A stretch of DNA of 18,112 nucleotides, from the NCBI GenBank assembly GCA_041742635.1, contig JBGSIF010000226.1, forward strand, positions 1 through 18,112, given 5' to 3'. Source of the DNA: JTS-AC122 sp041742635 (lineage in GTDB: Bacteria; Planctomycetota; Phycisphaerae; Phycisphaerales; UBA1924). This document shows, one piece after another, positions 15,201 to 18,112 of the stretch (position 1 is its first letter; every line of letters begins with the position of its first letter). The position numbers were made by a program, and so were the translations under genes. The notes under the pieces are model-generated. The model made no database searches and was not told where the DNA came from. It saw nothing but the letters and a program-made list of their open reading frames with translations.

Positions 15201-15960
15201 CGCGTGGGACATGAATCACATGCTGCGTCTCATCCTAACCAGCGCGACGTACCGCCAGTCGTCGGTCGTCCGAACTGAACTGCGAGAACGCGACCCCGAC
15301 AACCGATTGCTCGCATACTACCCCCGGCGGCGATTGACGGCCGAACAGATTCGTGACCAAGCGCTCTACGTATCCGGCTTGCTGGTCGAAAAGGCTGGTG
15401 GCCCATCGGTCAAGCCGTATCAGCCCGAGGGGCTTTGGCAGGAAGTGGCGATGCCCCAGTCAAATACACGTATTTACACGTTGGGGAAGGGGGACGAACT
15501 TTGGCGACGGAGTATGTACACATACTGGAAGCGAGCCGCGCCGCCCCCTTCGATGCTCACTTTCGATGCACCTACGCGAGAGTATTGCACCACGCGCCGC
15601 GCCACGACCAGCACCCCGCTCCAGGCGCTGGTGCTCTGGAATGACGAGCAGTTCGTCGAGGCTGCAAGGGTGCTCGCGGAACGCACGTTGACAGAAGTGT
15701 CCGGCGACGATCCCGCGAGGCTGGCGATGCTGTTTCGGAGGTGCTGCGCTCGGATGCCGAGTGCGTCCGAGCAAGCCAAACTGGAAGCGGCACTGCACGC
15801 GTTCCGTGAACGATTCAAGGCCTCGCCTTCGGATGCGGCCGGTATGTTGAAGATCGGGATGTCCCCACGAAAGAGCGGGATCGCCGACGAGGAACTCGCG
15901 GCATGGACGATGATCGCAAGCAGTGTCATGAACGTCTACGAAGTCACGACCCAGCAGTAG
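12205..15960 (+). CDS. DUF1549/DUF1553 planctomycete cytochrome-like protein with PSCyt1 heme motif and PA14-like insert
   Basis: 1,251 residues. Residues 7-26 form a signal peptide or anchor. Residues about 60-140 are the planctomycete cytochrome C domain: heme-binding C74-F-Q-C77-H78 and a distal 'RMPP' methionine. DUF1549 follows from about residue 165 ('HWAFVPPV', 'NDIDRFIAARL', 'RRVFLDVTGLPPTPEE') and includes a second CxxCH at 375-379 (CARCHDHKFDP). The middle part carries a PA14-like carbohydrate-binding segment near residue 749 ('LSLGSDDGFRVYVNG'). DUF1553 covers about 915-1200 ('NPLTARVTVNRLWEMLFANG', 'ILTSATYRQSS', 'RRLTAEQIRDQAL'). Biochemistry is not settled. Paired with DUF1501 it is widespread in Planctomycetota and often linked to polysaccharide or sulfated-sugar breakdown and periplasmic electron transfer. 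The DUF1501 gene follows after 110 bp, probably in the same operon. Confidence 0.93.
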   Translation: MPGVRSVIIAGIWGVVSAVLLTGVAVQAWPEHEPHVELQLVKAVAGIGTSHLAKSAPRDVRYGRDIRPLLSDRCFQCHGPDPATREAGLRLDVREDAVAPRKGSASAVVPGDSAASELLRRITSSDDSERMPPANSHKRVMSADDVELIRAWIDDGAKYEPHWAFVPPVRTDVPKISAPSEAWARNDIDRFIAARLERDGLRPSPEADPATLARRVFLDVTGLPPTPEETQAFEAAARSESQDGEAYELLVDRLLTQEPYRTRHAERMTATWLDQARYADTCGIHMDAGRQMWLWRDWVINAYRSNMPFDQFIIEQLAGDLLPDATIEQKIATGFNRNHVTTDEGGAIDEEYLVEYAVDRTNTTGAVLLGLTVGCARCHDHKFDPITAEDFFSLYAFFNSIQEPGLYSQLPDPNRAFEPFIAVPTKEQTARLASIQHEIDTLRQGLEARTPEEESQRAGFFSQLWARAGVSWADAGVIAADSKNGATLSVESDGSVRASGENPATDEHRITLRTGGTNLRVLAIEALLDPGGDAGAAGSVGRAGNGNAVLTSVSVEAVSVADPTKREPVNFIWAWADHSQQNGDFDVTNIIDEPSNQRPDRGWALQGHENKQPRAAMLLSDKPFGYDGGTQLLVTLHYNSMYANHVLARVRVTPGTINDAGLAIMPSSVSRWYIAGAFPGDRENRVYEPVFGPEVGDRIDLSQKFGNDGKIGWRFSEQLRDDAVIALEGGRNVTYVAKYVYAPSAREMSLSLGSDDGFRVYVNGEEQVSRNVERGVAANQDRGTIRLRAGRNALVMKIVNTGGAAGYYFNSSERVELAGDLVAALLPDRITRPPQTATNHRSELEARIERAWRVAALPKYKEAEAAIGRFDTEKKAIEAAVPLTMVMKELPEPKKTFVLSRGAYDKPDMTRPVSRRVPMSLGQMPAHTPSNRLGLAEWITSEQNPLTARVTVNRLWEMLFANGIVRTSEDLGLQGEWPSHPELLDWLAVEFREGSAESGAWDMNHMLRLILTSATYRQSSVVRTELRERDPDNRLLAYYPRRRLTAEQIRDQALYVSGLLVEKAGGPSVKPYQPEGLWQEVAMPQSNTRIYTLGKGDELWRRSMYTYWKRAAPPPSMLTFDAPTREYCTTRRATTSTPLQALVLWNDEQFVEAARVLAERTLTEVSGDDPARLAMLFRRCCARMPSASEQAKLEAALHAFRERFKASPSDAAGMLKIGMSPRKSGIADEELAAWTMIASSVMNVYEVTTQQ

Positions 15961-16070
15961 TTCAAGGGTGCAGAAGGCTGCCGGCCCAAGCAGTGTGGTA
16001 GGTTTGTGCCGCGGGCGCCGAAGTTGAATCCGATGATGCAGTCCAGTGATCACACGATTGAAAGCAACGC

Positions 16071-17576
16071 ATGAACGATCCTTTTCACACCCGAACACAC
16101 GATCCGCTCGAGCGGTACTACCTCGACGTCACCCGCCGCCGATTCTTCGGCGTGGCAGCGCAGTCGATCGGAGCCGGGCTTGGTGCCATGGCCCTCTCAT
16201 CGCTCATTGGTTCACCAGCGAAAGCGGGGGACGTTCCCGCGAGCGGTACGCCTGCCCCTTTCCCCGCGATGGGGCCGCGGTTGCTCCCCAAAGCCAAGCG
16301 CGTCATCTACATGCACATGGAAGGGGCGCCGAGCCAGATTGACTTGTTTGATTACAAGCCCGGGCTTCGGCAGCGGTTCAACCAGGATTTGCCCGAATCG
16401 ATCCGCCAGGGGCAACGCCTCACCGGCATGACCAGCGGCCAGCAGCGTTTCCCGGTCGCGCCTTCGATCTTCAAGTTCACTCGGTACAAGAATAACCAGG
16501 ACGGTGCGTGGATCAGCGAACTCCTCCCGCACACCGGCGCGATCGCGCATGAGATGTGCCTGATCCGTTCGATGCACACCGAGGCGATCAACCACGAGCC
16601 GGGGATCACGTTCTTTCAAACCGGGAATCAGCAGCCCGGGCGTCCCAGTTTCGGTTCCTGGATGAGTTACGGACTTGGTTCAGCGAACGCGAATCTTCCC
16701 ACCTTTGTTGTGCTTATCACGCAGGGGATCGGGAACATGCAGGCGCTCTCCGCCCGGTTCTGGGGGTCCGGATTCCTCCCGAGCGAACATCAGGGCTGCC
16801 AACTCCGCAGTGCCGGCGACCCGGTCCTCTACCTCAAAGATCCGGCGGGCATGACTCGTGACGACCGGCGAAAAATGCTCGACCTCGTCAATCATCTCAG
16901 TGAAGAAGAAGCCGCACGTTCCATGGACCCCGAAGTCCGCACCCGGCTTGCGCAGTACGAAATGGCCTATCGCATGCAGATGTCCGTACCTGAACTCACG
17001 GACATCGCCGATGAGGACGAAGAGACGCTCGCAATGTACGGTTCCGACGTTCGTAAGCCCGGCACGTTTGCTGCTAACTGCTTGCTCGCGCGACGCCTCG
17101 CCGAACGTGGCGTCCGCTTCATCCAGTTGTACATGCGCGGGTGGGACCAACACGGCAATCTCCCCGGCGAACTGCGTTCCCAGTGCAATGCCGTTGATCA
17201 AGCCCAAGCCGCATTGGTCAAGGATCTGCGCCGGCGTGGGATGCTCGACGACACCCTCATCCTTTGGTCCGGCGAGTTCGGTCGAACGGTCTACTCACAA
17301 GGAACGCTTACTAGCGACAATTATGGCCGCGACCATCATCCGCGATGCTTCTCGCTCTGGCTCGCCGGCGGCGGTATCAAGCCCGGGATCGTCCACGGCG
17401 AAACCGACGACTACTCCTACAACATCGTCAAAGACCCCGTCGATGTCCACGACCTCCACGCGACCATCCTGCACCTGCTGGGGATCGATCACACACGCCT
17501 CACATTCCGCCACCAAGGACGCGATTTTCGGTTGACAGACGTATTCGGCAAACCTCTGAGCACGTTGATGGCATGA
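16071..17576 (+). CDS. DUF1501 family Tat-exported protein
   Basis: 501 residues. Residues 22-26 are RRRFF (TRRRFFGVAAQS), a twin-arginine export motif, followed by a hydrophobic stretch GAGLGAMALSSLIGS. The body has the DUF1501 marks: 'RVIYMHMEGAPSQIDLFDYK', 'FVVLITQGIG', 'DTLILWSGEFGRT' with 'NYGRDHHPRCFSLWLAGGG', and 'VDVHDLHATILHLLGID'. The family belongs to the alkaline phosphatase/sulfatase-like superfamily. The GEFGRT and GRDHHP residues are the likely metal or active-site positions, but the substrate is unknown. The Shine-Dalgarno is weak (GAAAG). Located 110 bp after the DUF1549/DUF1553 gene, its usual genetic partner, it probably acts with it in the periplasm. Length is normal and no damage is seen. 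Confidence 0.93.
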   Translation: MNDPFHTRTHDPLERYYLDVTRRRFFGVAAQSIGAGLGAMALSSLIGSPAKAGDVPASGTPAPFPAMGPRLLPKAKRVIYMHMEGAPSQIDLFDYKPGLRQRFNQDLPESIRQGQRLTGMTSGQQRFPVAPSIFKFTRYKNNQDGAWISELLPHTGAIAHEMCLIRSMHTEAINHEPGITFFQTGNQQPGRPSFGSWMSYGLGSANANLPTFVVLITQGIGNMQALSARFWGSGFLPSEHQGCQLRSAGDPVLYLKDPAGMTRDDRRKMLDLVNHLSEEEAARSMDPEVRTRLAQYEMAYRMQMSVPELTDIADEDEETLAMYGSDVRKPGTFAANCLLARRLAERGVRFIQLYMRGWDQHGNLPGELRSQCNAVDQAQAALVKDLRRRGMLDDTLILWSGEFGRTVYSQGTLTSDNYGRDHHPRCFSLWLAGGGIKPGIVHGETDDYSYNIVKDPVDVHDLHATILHLLGIDHTRLTFRHQGRDFRLTDVFGKPLSTLMA

Positions 17577-17616
17577 CCCGTCCCGAGAGCATGAGGCGCA
17601 GTTTGGTCGGCTGCAA

Positions 17617-17643
17617 ATAGCCGCGATGTCATCGTTCGGCTAT
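17617..17643 (+). terminator. Hairpin between the DUF1501 and lipoprotein genes
   Basis: ATAGCCGCGAT (17617-17627) pairs with ATCG (17631-17634) and CGGCTAT (17637-17643): 11 base pairs, a GTC loop and a two-base TT bulge. It starts 41 bp after the DUF1501 stop and ends eight bases before ATG 17652, so it may terminate the upstream transcript or cover the ribosome site of the next gene. There is no T-tract. Confidence 0.4.
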
Positions 17644-17651
17644 CGTGGTGC

Positions 17652-17933
17652 ATGAACAGGGCACAGATGTTCCGATTGGCTGCGTTGACTGTGGCTGGAT
17701 GCGTTGTTGCTTTTCCGGGTTGTTCCAAGAAGCCGAGCGAGAATGCCAACAAGGACATGCAGAAGCAGCAGACGAACTTGATGAACGCGATGGACAAGAT
17801 CGCTGCGGAGGAGGAAAAAAAACGCACGAGCGGCGGAGATCCTCAGGATCAACCTGCCGCACCGCTGCCCGCCCCAGCACCGCCCGCCCCAGCTTCGGAC
17901 GCGAACAATCCCGCTTCACCACCTACGAAGTGA
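17652..17933 (+). CDS. Small probable lipoprotein
   Basis: 93 residues. The N-terminus MNRAQMFRLAALTVAGCVVAF ends at FPGC-SKK, a loose lipobox with the acylated cysteine near residue 24; TVAGC at residues 13-17 is an alternative. The mature part has a charged, helix-forming stretch (NKDMQKQQTNLMNAMDKI then AEEEKKR) and a proline/alanine-rich tail. It resembles small surface or periplasmic lipoproteins of no known function. No Shine-Dalgarno is obvious, and a hairpin stands directly in front. It follows the DUF1501 gene by 75 bp on the same strand and faces a convergent gene from the right edge. The lipobox is weak, so a simple secreted peptide is possible. Confidence 0.6.
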   Translation: MNRAQMFRLAALTVAGCVVAFPGCSKKPSENANKDMQKQQTNLMNAMDKIAAEEEKKRTSGGDPQDQPAAPLPAPAPPAPASDANNPASPPTK

Positions 17934-17963
17934 CGATCGGAATGGGCCAGCCCGCACCGGGTA

Positions 17964-18112
17964 CTAGAAATCGGTGGGGAACCCGCGGCACTTTGGGATC
18001 AGTACTTTCTGGATGATCTCTTTGGGGTCGGTGGCGGGGCCGTGCCCGCCGCCGTGGGCTTTGTCCGCGGCCCCATGGGCATCGGCTGGTGCGCCGTGTC
18101 CGCCCCCGTGGC
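17964..18112 (-). CDS. C-terminal fragment of a histidine/glycine-rich protein (runs off the right edge)
   Basis: A minus-strand frame enters at 18112 and stops at TAG 17966-17964. The visible 48 residues begin with a His/Gly/Ala-rich stretch (HGGGHGAPADAHGAADKAHG) and end in a more ordinary segment, DPKEIIQKVLIPKCRGFPTD plus F. The histidine spacing could bind metal or simply be a flexible linker. The bulk of the gene is outside the window, so function is unknown. It converges on the lipoprotein gene with a 30-bp gap, which has only a weak GGGC-CA-GCCC hairpin. Confidence 0.55.
   Translation of the reverse strand, partial: HGGGHGAPADAHGAADKAHGGGHGPATDPKEIIQKVLIPKCRGFPTDF

Overview
The window looks like chromosome of a Planctomycetota bacterium, most likely class Phycisphaerae. 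Three secreted proteins end in the 'GC-type' dockerin tail (…DFFDFLAAFFAGC) typical of that group. A DUF1549/DUF1553 cytochrome-like protein is followed by a DUF1501 Tat-signal protein, a classic planctomycete pair. A truncated planctomycete-style RHS gene and GC-rich coding DNA fit the same picture. Taxonomy is inferred from protein families only.

Layout. At 1-118 (minus) is the signal-peptide end of a gene leaving the left edge. From 170 to 5229, all on the minus strand, lie three secreted dockerin-tailed proteins: a kelch/Ig-like protein, an HEFGH zinc metalloprotease, and a glycine-rich beta-propeller/Ig-like protein. From 5243 to 6411 there is about 1.2 kb without a credible gene. It holds an array of fourteen 21-bp repeats and several palindromes bordered by GGTGCCACG. 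From 6412 to 8806 (minus) is a small membrane zinc-ribbon gene of low GC, directly behind a 5'-truncated RHS gene with a cysteine-rich variable tail.

At 8889-9105 (plus) is the regulatory highlight: a candidate promoter, then a yybP-ykoY manganese riboswitch, then terC, a TerC-family Mn2+ exporter. The 3' arm of the aptamer closing helix can pair instead with the terC ribosome-binding region, which suggests a translational ON switch in high Mn2+. terC meets a convergent sodium:solute symporter gene, and one palindrome carries both stop codons. From 12205 to 17576 (plus) are the DUF1549/DUF1553 and DUF1501 genes, followed by a small candidate lipoprotein. A histidine-rich C-terminus enters from the right edge on the minus strand.

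No wholly new multi-gene system is evident. The points most worth following are the Mn riboswitch with its predicted RBS switch, the RHS tail plus low-GC membrane gene as a possible effector/partner pair, and the 21-bp array that is free of stop codons in nearly all reading frames.
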